A stretch of 64,000 nucleotides of DNA, taken from contig OX336345.1 in NCBI GenBank assembly GCA_946902875.1, forward strand, positions 15,283,395-15,347,394, read 5' to 3'. Positions 1 through 10,337 of this stretch are shown one piece after another; the stretch's first letter is position 1; every line of letters starts with the position of its first letter. The translations under genes and the position numbers were made by a program. Source of the DNA: Nematopogon swammerdamellus. Its lineage: Eukaryota; Arthropoda; Insecta; Lepidoptera; Adelidae. Under the pieces are notes generated by a model. That model was not told the origin of the DNA and did no database searches. It saw nothing but the letters and a program-made list of their open reading frames with translations.

Positions 1-460
1 CAAGTAAATGAACGACTTTTCGACCTAGCACATCCATTGTTTCATCTATACTTGTCCAGAAAAAACCTTCTTTGAGATCGTCTTGAATTTTTTCCATCTT
101 ATATTGAAACGCCTTATTGAGAAAGTGTTTCCTTAGCCACGATTCTTCAGGGATTGTCTGTCCGATGCAATATTTTCTTAAAAAATCTCTAAAATGTCGA
201 TTGTTCAGTTTTATCCAAGGAATGTTGGCGCAAATCATCATCATTGCAAGATCAAAAAAAAAATCTTGCTGATTCATTCCTCTCACTTTACTTTCATGCG
301 CAATTGAGCTTATGTGTTTTTCGACATTTGACTTTCTTGAACAATGAATCAGTATATTGCACACGTTGCATTGTACCTGCCCATTATGAAAATTCAGCTC
401 AGGATAATCCCTTATCCACCTGTTAACCGTGTCTTCACGGGGCACTCTCCGGGGTGGCAT
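1..460 (-). CDS. BED/C2H2 zinc-finger, hAT transposase / CGGBP1-like protein, N-terminal part (runs off the left edge)
   Basis: Reading the minus strand from an ATG at 460, the frame stays open for 153 codons to the window edge. Residues 31-55 make one zinc finger (C31-x2-C34, then H49-x5-H55), spaced as in BED/C2H2 fingers of hAT transposases and of the hAT-derived CGGBP1. After it comes a block with 'ANIPW' near 78-82 and 'FRDFLRKYC' near 90-98, then 'SIDETMDVLGR' near 137-147; the last resembles the start of the hAT catalytic region (a DET.D..GR pattern). I infer either a young hAT transposon or a domesticated hAT-derived DNA-binding gene. No break is visible. A GC-rich stretch lies about 200 bp upstream on the coding strand (640-880) and could be its promoter. 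The C-terminal part lies outside the window. Confidence 0.6.
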   Translation of the reverse strand, partial: MPPRRVPREDTVNRWIRDYPELNFHNGQVQCNVCNILIHCSRKSNVEKHISSIAHESKVRGMNQQDFFFDLAMMMICANIPWIKLNNRHFRDFLRKYCIGQTIPEESWLRKHFLNKAFQYKMEKIQDDLKEGFFWTSIDETMDVLGRKVVHLL

Positions 461-639
461 GTTTTTTTTTACACAAATTTGCAAGAACAAACACTTATTA
501 TCCAAATATAATATGAATACTAAAATCACATCTGTAAACGAGAAAAACGAGATTTCAGTGAAAAGCAGACATTTTTATTATTAACAAGTTGCTAAGCGAC
601 GTTTTTTACATTATTTGATTTTTGACATTTTACAAATGT

Positions 640-880
640 ATTCTTTTCCTGCCTGTCGCGAACACACATCTAATGCGATGCGACGCTCGATCGCGCCCGC
701 GCCGCGCCGCCGTGTGTAGGTAGGAACTGTATGCTCCTCGAATACTACACACTACACAGGCACATGAATAGGGAAGGTACCCTTTTCTATTCATGTGAAA
801 GGTGCGACCGCGTGGAGGCGATGCGGCAAAGCTTCCATGTGCGCCGCGCCGGCGCGCGCGCCATTTAAATTTTTCCAAAG
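640..880. promoter_or_regulatory. GC/CpG-rich island with a short hairpin
   Basis: This stretch is far richer in GC and CpG than the AT-rich DNA around it. It contains a hairpin at 761-797 whose arms are CACATGAATAG and its complement. It sits upstream of the minus-strand zinc-finger frame that starts at 460, so a promoter role is possible but is inferred from composition and position only. Confidence 0.3.
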
Positions 881-1070
881 ATTATCAAACAATATTATTA
901 CCTGTCTCTTTAGTAGGTTAGTAGGTTAATAGGTAGTAGTTAGTAGGTTAGTTAGGTTTTATTTTCTAAAGAAATTGGTACCTAGTTTGAATTCGGCATT
1001 TTCGAAAATTGTGGATACCTACATTTTGTAAGCTAGTTTACATTACGGAGAAGGCATTTAACCTTCTTAC

Positions 1071-1170
1071 TTTTAAATATACTTTTATTAACAGGTATAT
1101 TTTAAAAGTATATTTAAAACTTATAAATATGAAAGAATTAATAAGTAGTACTTATTAATACTTTCATATT
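1071..1170. repeat. Two adjacent AT-rich hairpins
   Basis: Two imperfect palindromes lie back to back. The first pairs 1071-1087 with 1103-1119; the second pairs 1126-1146 with 1151-1170 around a 4-5-base loop. No coding frame is associated with them. Short hairpins like these are often remnants of small transposons, but no ends can be defined here. Confidence 0.5.
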
Positions 1171-1775
1171 AAGTATTAGGTATAATTATATTATGGCGCG
1201 ACGCGCGCGGCAATGCGAATGCGGCCCTGGAATGTCCCCCACAATCCGACCTTTGTAATATAACCAATACATCATCCTTTCAATTAAAACGTCATTTCAC
1301 AATTTTATTATAAACAAGTTTTTAATAAAATATACCCTGTCCAAACAAAATATTAAAAGTAATTAATATTTAACACGGTCATGATAAACTTTATCAACAA
1401 GATGGCCCTGTTAATCGGAAGATCGTTTCAACAGTCGTTCACGAAACTAATTTGTCATTCAGGATGTTGGCCAAACTAGTCTCGGGGTTAAAATGGCCAA
1501 TATCAATGTCAAGTTTAAATTATGCTATCAAATTGATGACGCCATGTGACCATATGCAAATCTATGTGTCAGTGAGAAACGAGAAGCGCAAAGACCTTTA
1601 TAGGAAGTGGTGTGTTGGCTTAGTCAATTCAGAATTTGGGATAGCATTTTTTGCGATTAACTCATCATTGTGGGCGATTAGGTATGTGCTAATCAATCAG
1701 TTACATAAACCAATAGCCTTGAGTCTTTTAAAGTAGAATAGCTTACTTTACCTACATCAAACTATAAAATATTTG
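1171..1775. other. Intergenic, nothing recognised
   Basis: A 94-codon open frame at 1452-1736 on the plus strand has no recognisable motif, no splice context and AT-driven codon use. I treat it as chance. No RNA gene or complete transposon was seen. Confidence 0.4.
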
Positions 1776-2160
1776 TCAGCCTCGATAGCTCAGTGGTGCA
1801 GACAGTCGCTATTGAATGTTAAGCAACGCTGGGTGCGGTCAGTACTTGGATGGGTGACCGCTGACCGTTGGAGGCTGACCGAGGTTCGGATTCCTCGTAA
1901 AACTGTAGGTCCCTTCCCTCCTAATCTTACTTGGTGGTAGGGTTTAACCCGCCCGGGTTGGTACCACCGCACTGAATGAAACGTCGGTCTAAACGGCTAT
2001 GTAAATAGTTTGTGTTTTCCGACCAGTTCAGTGTAGCCGGCACGATCAAAGGGGGAAGCGCTGACATGGCACCTAGTTCACCCGGTGTTATGGGCTGACA
2101 TCACGGACGTTGTAGGTGATGTAGCCAACCGTTTCAGTTTCCATAAAAAAAAAAAAAAAA
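1776..2160 (+). mobile_element. SINE family A, full-length copy with tRNA-like plus 5S-rRNA-like head
   Basis: The element begins with TAGCTCAGTGGT at 1786-1797, a near match to the RNA polymerase III A box of tRNA genes. It continues at 1819-1860 with a stretch that matches the internal promoter of 5S rRNA in order (AAGCAACGCTGGG, then TACTTGGATGGGTGACCG). A body of about 230 bp follows and it ends in an A tract at 2143-2160. At least six other copies are in this window: 4770-5162, 17084-17437, 19788-19925, 31362-31662, 56137-56363 and 62230-62349. Target duplications around this copy are not clear. Family membership is secure from the repeated copies; the 5S origin of the head is inferred from sequence similarity. 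Confidence 0.85.
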
Positions 2161-2558
2161 AACTATATTGTTTATTTTATTGACCACTTCAGATGAACAC
2201 CTAAAACTTTACAGCGTTCAGATAGTTCCTGCGGAACCCTAACAGATTAATTATTATTAACAACTTATCAATTAATTCTTATTATATTACATTATTATTT
2301 TGACAGAAAATGTATTATTTTCGATCGCCAGTATAGTCCCCGATTTCCAGCGAGAGTGCGAATTCGGCCTGGTGTCGTGAGTTTTAAGGCTATGTAAATA
2401 TTTAGGGTGTCAAAGGACGCGTATCGACGAGGGCTCCAAGATAGTGAGAAAAAATACGTCCTGACCAGGGCTTCTCTTCATTTTCGGCTTACCATTTATA
2501 TAAAAAAAATAATATAATTCTTATTATGTTTGTATTAAGATTTAGTATTAGGGACCTT

Positions 2559-3157
2559 TAATTGAGGAGGTTAAGAACAAAAGTACACAAATCCACTTTA
2601 GACAGTTTAAATTATTTTTTTTTTTACTTAAAATGCTGAATTGCATCGATTCCACACCTTGTAATTATCAAAATGTACTCAAATCCGGTTGATTTTAGTT
2701 ACCAAAAAGTGACATTTGGTTCAAAAGGTAACCAATCCGAAAAATCTACACTAAATTATTCCTCTTCGATCACTTATCAAAAGAGCAACAAATCCAAACC
2801 AATTTCGGTGCATAATGCCGCCCTGTGGTTCTAAAAGTAACATTTTCAATTATTTGTAACTTCGTGGGGCACATATCCGTATACTTGTGGAACAAAAAGT
2901 AACAAATCCATATACAAATTTATTACTCCAGTACAAAAAGGCACAAATCCAAAATTCTAATCCATGTATTCCTTGTTCTACTGCACAATTTTTTTAAATC
3001 TTTCTATGATACGAATGATCTCTACTAGTAGTATTTTTATATGAAATTAAAATAAATATTTCTGTAATGGCTTAGGTACCATTATGTTTTTTTGTGTTTT
3101 CTGAAAAAAAAAACCTAAAGTGGATTTGTGACCTTTTGTTCTTAACCTCCTCAATTA
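2559..3157. mobile_element. Non-autonomous inverted-repeat element flanked by TA
   Basis: Terminal inverted repeats of about 40 bp begin ATTGAGGAGGTTAAGAACAA at 2561 and end with the complement at 3155. Both ends are flanked by TA, as expected for Tc1/mariner-type insertion. The inside has no coding capacity but carries repeated short motifs resembling AAAAGTAACAAATCC, about seven times in both spacing and orientation variants. Such subterminal repeats can be transposase binding sites. A superfamily cannot be assigned without the transposase. Confidence 0.7.
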
Positions 3158-3238
3158 GCATCCCAATACCACCAACACATATTGCTATTTTATAATTAGA
3201 TATAAACCGTTGGTTTTCTGAATAAATAAAATAAAATA

Positions 3239-3366
3239 CCAGCGGCGACTCCTCTCAGTTGGCGAGGTTGGCGCCGCCAAACCGAATAAAATGAATGACA
3301 CCATTAATACAGAAGTATCAGGCTAAAATAAATGTGAAAAAATTTCGGAGTTATATTATTTATGTC
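3239..3366. repeat. Left copy of a long direct repeat (second copy at 63873-64000)
   Basis: This 128-bp stretch reappears in the same orientation at the very end of the window with one visible difference. It starts with CCAGCGGCGACTCCTCTCAG in both places. Because the right copy is cut by the window edge, the repeat is probably longer and may include the GC-rich DNA and small open frame that follow here. Its class is unknown. Confidence 0.85.
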
Positions 3367-3424
3367 ATATAATCCACGATTAATAAGATAAAACGTCAAT
3401 CCCGTACCCGTTACATAATTTGAA

Positions 3425-3860
3425 ATTTCGCGCGCGTCAAACGCGGGCGACGACGAATGACGACATATCAAGGCATTCATTGGCCGGTTGGCTACATTTT
3501 GAAGCGCCATCGTATTCCATACAAGGCGGAAGCGACCGATGTCCCCCCCGTCCCGCGCGGACCCGCTGATCAGCCTTTCGAGTTGGCGCAGCGGGGAGTG
3601 CATTTAGTGACGCGGTAGCGAGTAGAGCGAGCTAGCGAGCGAGCTAGGTGTGTGTGTGTGTTGCGTGTGTGGGTGTGTGCGCGCTGCGTCCACACGACGA
3701 GTATTCTTGTGCTGTGCGAAGTGCGATGCGATGCGACTAGCGAGCTAGGCTAGGTGTGTTGTGTGCGCGTGTGTGTGCGCATTGGCTCGCGAGTTGATAG
3801 CTGCATATATTCCGTTATGTAGGTATGGACTTTGTATGGATGAATCCTGTGCAGTGTTGT
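3425..3860. promoter_or_regulatory. GC-rich and GT-rich stretch, promoter-like
   Basis: The stretch is CpG-rich, with repeated GCGAGCTAG motifs around 3610-3650 and 3735-3750 and GT-rich tracts at 3645-3685 and 3755-3780. It lies immediately upstream of the 61-codon frame at 3891. A core-promoter or 5' UTR role is inferred from composition and position; no TATA box was identified. Confidence 0.3.
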
Positions 3861-3890
3861 TAAATTTAAAGTGATTTATTGGTAATTATA

Positions 3891-4076
3891 ATGGCAAACT
3901 CCTACCGAGCTATCTACGGAGCACTCAAGGACAAGAGAGACTCAGTAATTTGGCACTCTTACATATCTGTGGAAAAGGAGTTGCTAACAAAATTGAGGAA
4001 GAAAGAAGATTTTCACGATCGAGTCATCGAAAATTTCTTGTCTGTGGAACGAAGAGTGGACTTCAAGTACAAATAA
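3891..4076 (+). CDS. Hypothetical 61-residue protein or first exon
   Basis: An ATG in good context (TATAATGG) opens a frame of 61 codons, MANSYRAIYG to a TAA. The product is highly charged (many K, R, D, E) with aromatic residues, no signal peptide and no membrane segment. It follows a GC-rich, promoter-like stretch. An AATAAA-type motif lies about 115 bp beyond the stop, near 4192, so a short transcript is conceivable. I do not recognise the family. It may instead belong to the repeat that starts at 3239 and recurs at 63873. Codon choice looks more ordered than in the surrounding AT-rich chance frames, but evidence that it is expressed is lacking. Confidence 0.35.
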   Translation: MANSYRAIYGALKDKRDSVIWHSYISVEKELLTKLRKKEDFHDRVIENFLSVERRVDFKYK

Positions 4077-4620
4077 AATGTAACAATTCAAGCTTGTATG
4101 CCTGTCTCGTCGTCGTCGTGCCAGAGGAGACGTCGCTGTTGTCGGCTGCAACTCGACAGCTTTGACATAACCAGTAGGTATCTATCTACAGACAAATAAA
4201 TCGTAAGTGAGCAAAATAAATCATTTAAACTAAATATTATAAACTATCTATATCGTAATCGTCTTTCAGTTTTTGAACTCTTTGTGGTAGAAATAAATTA
4301 ACGCGTAGGTACATAAGTTATGAAATTATGAAAAAAAAAATCCTTAGCCAGAGCCAACCCAATATTCAGGACCAGGAGTCGCTGCTGTAAAATACCTACC
4401 CACCTACGTTTAAGTAGAGGTGCCCACCATTCACACTCTACGAGAATAACACTTTTTGATAATTTTTAATAAAAGATATTAGTTCTTGTCCGCGGTTTGA
4501 CTTGCGCGAATCTGTTTATATAGGAACCTCTAAATAAAATACGTGTTAAAAGTTAGTGGTCTATAAATTGCGCCTAGGAATAAAAGTCCGACATACAGAC
4601 ATAAAGTACCCGGCACTTAA

Positions 4621-4753
4621 TATGTACATCGAGCTTTAGAAAGAGACAATCTGGTTGTAGAGTTTCGTCTCTGTTGCACAGAGACGTGCGAGTTGTGCGA
4701 CAGAGACGACGCTCTACAACCAGATTGTCTCTTTCTAAAGATCGATGTACATT
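4621..4753. repeat. Long near-perfect hairpin, 60-bp arms
   Basis: Positions 4621-4680 are the reverse complement of 4694-4753 with only a few mismatches, separated by 13 bases. The arms carry TAGAAAGAGACAATCTGG and its complement. It has no coding potential. It could be a tiny inverted-repeat transposon, or a hairpin that gives rise to small RNAs if transcribed. Confidence 0.85.
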
Positions 4754-4769
4754 ATTTACTGTGGGTTAC

Positions 4770-5162
4770 TTTTTTTTTTTTTTTATGTAAACTGACACGG
4801 TTGGCTACATCACCTACAACGTCCGTGATGTCAGCCCATAACACCGGGTGAACTTGGTGCCACGTCAGTGCTTCCCTTCGATCGTGCCGGCTACACTGAA
4901 CTGGTCTGAGAACACAAACTATTTACATAGGCGTTTAGACCGACGTTTCATTCAGTGCGGTGGTACCAACCCGGGCGGGTTAAACCCACCAACTACCAAG
5001 TATGATTAGGAGGGAAGGGACCTACAGTTTTACGAGGAATCCGAACCTCGGTCAGCCTCCAACGTCAGCGGTCACCCATCCAAGCACTGACCGCACCCAG
5101 CGTTGCTTAACATTCAATAGCGACAGTTGACTGTCTGCACCACTGAGCTATCGAGGCTGACA
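4770..5162 (-). mobile_element. SINE family A, full-length copy, minus strand
   Basis: The poly-T at 4770-4784 is the A tail read on the other strand. The 5S-like promoter and tRNA-like A box lie at the right end (about 5085-5150). It is inverted relative to the copy at 1776-2160, so the two could base-pair in a transcript covering both. Imperfectly related bases (ACTGTG...) flank both ends and may be a decayed target duplication. Confidence 0.85.
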
Positions 5163-5340
5163 AAACTGTGCACTACCTGTGCTTACTTACTGTGCACTAT
5201 CTTAGTTTTATAATAGAGAAAAGAGAAATAGTACTTCTTTTTAGTTCGCGCAGTCGGGTAATAAGCAAAATAGATCAAATTTTTCATGAAGCTTGACTTG
5301 CTAAGTCACGAAGCTATGAAGCTTGGTGTGGCATGGCAAA

Positions 5341-5945
5341 ACATAGAAATAGAAATAGAAATAGAAATAGAAAATATTTATTTCAACATAGTGAATTTAC
5401 ACAGAAACAAAAACAAACTACTTATACATAATATTTTACAATTCACTTTGGTGAAAATGGCCTAGGCGCAGCTCAATGTGCCTATGCCTAGGGACACATT
5501 GGTGCTGTTTTTAAGCCTAGCCAATAAGCGCTTAGCTCCTAATACACATTAGGTATAACATGAAATATTACAATTAGTGTAGGATAATATGTGAAAAAGA
5601 GAAAGCAAGGTACCTAACTAATGAGATAACTATAAAATAATTAAATTTGCCGTTGCCAGTTGGTTGACAACATAAATGAAATGAAATGAACAACCCACAA
5701 TTGTAGGAAGGTATACAAGTGTAAATTGATTTGACAAGGTGATACATGTGCTCACTCAACACTGGGACAGCCGAGCAGGTATACTGCATGTATAGTGTAA
5801 TGTGTATCAAGGTGTGTGTGTGAGCGTGTGAGGATGTATGTATGCTTGTGAGGGGGTGTGAGGGATTATGTGTGTGAGAAGGTGAGTGTGTGTGATTAGT
5901 TGTGTTTTTATTTACAAATGTGTGCTTACCCAATTTATTTTCCAA
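5341..5945 (-). mobile_element. 3' UTR and tail of a CR1/Jockey-like LINE
   Basis: Read on the minus strand, this follows the reverse-transcriptase remnant at 5946-6725 and ends in a short (TTTCTA)n microsatellite at 5341-5372, the kind of tail CR1-like elements use instead of poly-A. A block around 5500-5530 (GCTAGGCTTAAAAACAGC on the minus strand) also occurs at 19590 in another LINE tail, linking the two families. Confidence 0.65.
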
Positions 5946-6725
5946 CTATTTATTTGTATTAATCTGTGTATTTAGAATATATATTTTCATGTCATTTTTA
6001 AAAGTGACCGTCTTTTCTAATTGTCTGATTGGTGGCGGAATGTTATTCCAACATCGGGTGGCCGCATATTTGAAACTTCCCTCAAATGCAGCCCCCCGAT
6101 GCCTTGGAACCTCCAGCAATTTACCAACAGACCTAGAGTTGTAGCGGTGTCCTTCACCGAGCCATTTCAGCTTTTTCCAAAGTGACTCAGGCTTTCGAGT
6201 ACGTATTATTTTATGCACCAAAACGGCCTGGTGAAGAAACCGACGGTTCTCCATTCGAAGCATTTTAAGGCGGTTTATATGCGGTGTTATGTGTTCTCTT
6301 TTTTTTATTATTTTGTCTTCACAGAAGCGGACACACGCATTCTGTATTCTTTGAATACGCTTACCAGTTTTTTTATATATACAAGGCCCATATACCACAT
6401 CACAATAGTTGAACTGCGAGAGTATCAAGGCGTCAGTGAGCTTATGTCTTACCTCTTTTGTGATGTGATTCCGGATTTTATAAAAGGTTTTTAATTTACC
6501 CATGGAGTTCCTAAATTTATCTGTTATGTGCTCTTCGAATTTAAGTGTCTCGTCCATTTTAACACCTAAGTTTCTCGCCGATCTCACAAGTGGTATGGTA
6601 ATACCATTGATTTTTAGTTCGGGATTTTTTATAAGTACCTTGTCTACAGACTTTCTGTTGCCCATAACTAACGCCACGGTTTTTACTGGGTACATACTCA
6701 GAACCGGCATTGTTAAACATTGCAT
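5946..6725 (-). pseudogene. C-terminal part of a LINE reverse transcriptase, 5'-truncated
   Basis: A 259-codon open frame on the minus strand matches the region after the RT active site of CR1/Jockey-type LINEs. It has the thumb-like 'NLGVKMDETLKFEEHI' segment near residues 53-68, then 'LSQFNYCDVVYGP' and 'IQRIQNACVRF', and ends with a 'RCWNNIPPPIRQL' motif typical of these proteins. The palm domain with FADD is missing, so this is a dead copy truncated at its 5' end, as is usual for LINE insertions. The frame itself is unbroken, which suggests a fairly recent insertion. Confidence 0.8.
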
Positions 6726-6729
6726 ACAT

Positions 6730-8203
6730 TTTACCTTGTTACCAACATTTGGTCGGCAGGCACTTCATTTATAACAGACAGAATATACACGAGAAAATTA
6801 ATAAGGGTGAAAGAGCGAGATGCGTATGTATGTATACTTGTGATTTCGTCTTTGTGCATTTTTTGCCCTTTCACTTGCACTACCTTCTTTCTTTACTATA
6901 TTCCTTATCACACAAAGGTAGACTGGAATAATTAACATACCTAAGTATAGAAAGTCTGCCTTTGAGCACTACAATATTTTTTTCTTTGCATATAAGTACT
7001 GTTTTACTTACAGTTGAGTGCAATAAAGAGTTTCTAGGTTCTGGTTAGGCGTGTTTCAACGGTATTATTAAAATAAAACAAAGGGGTTATTTTCTCGGCC
7101 AGTTAATTCCTAAAACTGTAAACTTAGCCTTGCCAACTCTATTTTATTTTATTCTATTCTACTTTTCTTATACCAACTCTACAAGGTATGCCCCTTCTAG
7201 GTAGGTATATCTTTCCATGCTGCCGACCTATGGCGGCGCCTGCGCAGTCTGTGAGAAATATTGTTAATGGTCTTTACGATTTTCTATGCTCATTTGCCGT
7301 TAACTGCCTCATTGCATCTCTACCCATGCAAACATTTACGCACTCATCCGCTCTAATGGATTCAGAGGTGTTTAAATTTGTGATGAAAGATATATTTTGA
7401 TGCAATTTTAGTGTTGAAAACAAGTTAAGTATTCAGTTTACATAGAACTCCTTAGACGGTTTTGGGGGGAACTTTATTCAGAAAATAAATCTCATTTTTG
7501 ACGTCGTCATAAATAAATAAATTAGGTACCGACATACTTTAAATTTCTATTAATTTACTTACATACATACATAAATACACGCTGTATCCACATTAATCGG
7601 TGTTGTGCTCCGATAAATTACAGCATAACACCGACCAAAATATAAATTTACTTACAACGTTTTATTACTATGTAGTTAGGTATGTTAGTTTTATAACCTA
7701 AGTTATTATAGCGGCTTATGAAATTTTATTTAATATAATTAAATTGTAACAGACAATTTAATAATTTTCGTCTTTCTGCACAGTATTAAACGGCGTTTCA
7801 CTTGCGCCCCTATTTGTTTGAAAATATCGATTGTTTCTACAGGAAACGATACAACGAGGCGGACTCTAGTCGGCAATATATTCTCGGCGGTTTGTTCACA
7901 GCGGAGATGAAGTGATACGCAAATTTCGCATTCTCCGACAATAACACTACCTACAGCACTGCACTGGCGCAACATTGTTGGCGAAACAATAGATCTGTAG
8001 GAGCCACTGTACATACAACCGAATACAAGCTTGAAGTCGGACAGTCGGAAGATGTCTGGTCTGGTAGCAAGAGTTAGTCAATGACGAATAATTTGGATTG
8101 CATCTTTTGTGACATCTGCTATTATTTGACAAACGCATAGTAATAGTGCAATAAAAGGTACCGTGCCAAGTAGTAATGTTGAGCCTTAAGAACTTAATAA
8201 ACC
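6730..8203. other. Intergenic, no gene recognised
   Basis: AT-rich DNA with scattered short chance frames. I saw no splice-supported exon, RNA gene or complete transposon. The frames at 7188-7400 and 7739-8014 lack motifs. Confidence 0.4.
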
Positions 8204-8276
8204 TGTATCAATCCTTCAGAATCTGAAGGATCTGATCACGATCCTTCAGATTCTGAAGAATCTGAAGGATCTGATA
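8204..8276. repeat. Palindrome built of CCTTCAGATTCTGAAG units
   Basis: The 73-bp stretch can fold on itself (GTATCA...TGATAC at its ends). Inside it, the short self-complementary unit TTCAGAATCTGAAGGATC recurs in alternating form. It is both a palindrome and a mini tandem repeat, so the hairpin has several alternative pairings. Confidence 0.75.
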
Positions 8277-8309
8277 CATTAATGTCAAATTTCAACCACG
8301 TAGATTCGG

Positions 8310-8402
8310 AGCAAATAAACTGTGTAGACGGACAGACAGACAGACGCGAGAGTGATCCTATAAGGTTTCAGTTTTTTCCTCTTTTGGGGTATGGAACCCT
8401 AA
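8310..8402 (-). repeat. End of a lepidopteran 'agggttccgta' dispersed repeat
   Basis: The sequence GACAGACAGACAGACGCGAG followed by TTGGGGTATGGAACCCTA is the reverse form of a widespread lepidopteran repeat end. Related pieces are at 12555-12700, 16518-17083, 20820-20885 and 52905-52960. Confidence 0.5.
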
Positions 8403-10141
8403 AGACTCAACAGTACATATACCTTTTCCTTTTGGCTTCATCGTAGCCCGGAAAAACGAACGGCTAAACGACTGTTTAATCGACGAAAGATCGGAACAGA
8501 CTCGAAGAAAGTGTTAGAAACTTGTTAGAAAATACGAAACCATTTAGATTGAATAGCCTAGAAGATTCAAACTTATTCTAAAAATTCAATGTATGCAGAC
8601 AGCCAATACATCCTTTCTCAACTCAGGGAGGGAATAAATTCGAGAAGTGGTCTTGCAATTTCTGCGTAGTACTACCAGAGAATTAATCTTGGTGTCGGAT
8701 GTAGGTAGACTCGAAGCTGGTAAAATCCGGGCCAAAAGCTCGGCTGGTACGATTTCATCCAGTCAACCTTGTGCGCATCATTATGGCATGGATAGTGTGC
8801 CGGTTTTAACGGCGTTTTCCTTCACTGGACTGATTTATGTGTACATAAATTGTTCCATTACCTTATAACATTGCCGGCTCCGACCGCATTATAGAAAGAC
8901 TCAAGTATGGTCTACCACCTAATAATTCCACCATTTGGGCAAGCCAAATCCTTAACCAATTCTATAGTGTTCAATAAATCAGCAAAGATTGTTATTAACA
9001 GTTCTCATGTAAATAGGGTGTTTTATGCTAGCATAGGTCATATTTCCGATATATCATTCGATCTGACATAATGATATCCGTCATATAAATAACGTGTTTT
9101 TGATAGTCAATCTTAAAGCGATCGGAATTATAAGTAGGTACATAGCCGAGAGAAAAACTTCGAGAGAGCCATTTTACAAACTTTTAGACCACTCTTTGTG
9201 GGATAAGGAAGGAGGGGAATGAGCTCACGAATTCACCGATCTGTGCCCGCCTTTCTTGAACCTTTTTTATTTTGATGATCGAGCTTTCCTTCTTTGTCGA
9301 GACATTCGTGTGCCTCACCTGTTGCAGGACTCATCGTCAGATATGTCGTTTTGCATCAGTTTGTTTCTGTTCTTAAAATATTGTTACGGGTTGTTTGTTA
9401 CCGGCTCGGACGGATCGACTGTGACGTACACCGACAGCTTGCTTAGCGGAATGGAACGGGTTTGGATTGTACTATGACCTTCCGTTTTCATTTATAAGTT
9501 ACCGGACCGGGTGAAATTTTTTTGATTGCAATTTTGCCACCCTGACTCGGTACGAGCGTGACGAACGAATTCTCTTGTTTTTACGGATGGAATGAATGGA
9601 ATGAAGATTCGGCAAGATTTACTTCTTCCCGGACCTTAATAAAATCCCAAACTTATGAGCAACTGGTATTCATAACGGAAACGCACATAAGAAACTCGCA
9701 AAGATAAATTATTAAAATGGGGCACGCCGACGGAATCGAACCCATCTCTTAAACTTTGCCATTCGACATCGTGCCGCTCGTGGTCTGGGCTGTAATCTTC
9801 ACACTAAAATACAATTACAACAATAGAAATACATACCTAGAATGGACATTGTCCTACATTGCATAATTTTTTACCGATATTATAGTCGGCACGCACTACA
9901 TTTGGAACACACAGACAATACGCGAGTAAACAATTACTACAGGATAATATGCTTAGGAGTTAAGTGTGTGTAGGATTCAGAGACGTTTCTATTTAATGGC
10001 CCGATCCACTTTTGTGGGTGACATAAACGAATAAATACAGTGACGAAATTCGACACCAATTATTATTGCGCTTACTTACTACATACATTTCTTACATTTC
10101 TAACCGAACAAAATTGTTTTCGGAGATGGTGATTTCTTTTT
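8403..10141. other. Intergenic, no gene recognised
   Basis: No exon or complete transposon was seen, apart from the tRNA-like patch described at 9720-9796. The frames at 8647-8868 and 9256-9477 carry no recognisable domain. Confidence 0.4.
9720..9796 (-). repeat. tRNA-like relic (B-box containing)
   Basis: On the minus strand the patch contains GGTTCGATTCC, a perfect match to the tRNA B box, followed by GTCGGCGTGCCCC. The 5' half does not fold into a convincing tRNA. It is most likely a decayed SINE head or tRNA pseudogene, not a working tRNA gene. Confidence 0.35.
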
Positions 10142-10337
10142 AATTTTCACACCGTTAATTCTCCGTTTAAAATGAAATTTAATATATTTATTGCTAGGCC
10201 AGAAACAGTAAGCATTAGGTATCTAAGTTTGCTGTGCAAAATTTTCACACCGTTAATTCTCTCCTTAAATGAAATGAAATATATTTATTGCTAGGCCAGA
10301 ACCTAACCTAAGCATTACCTAAGTTTGCTGTGCAAAA
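10142..10337. repeat. Direct duplication of a ~98-bp unit
   Basis: Two neighbouring units (10142-10238 and 10239-10337) both begin ATTTTCACACCGTTAATTCT and end TTTGCTGTGCAAAAT. They contain the TATTTATTGCTAGGCC string typical of LINE 3' ends. The second unit differs by small insertions and substitutions. Confidence 0.75.

Noticed and set aside
1819..1860. 5S rRNA gene
   Set aside because: Only the central promoter part resembles 5S; the rest of the 120-base gene is missing and the piece is embedded in a repeated SINE.
9720..9796. tRNA gene
   Set aside because: A B box is present, but the 5' half, anticodon stem and acceptor stem do not fold convincingly.
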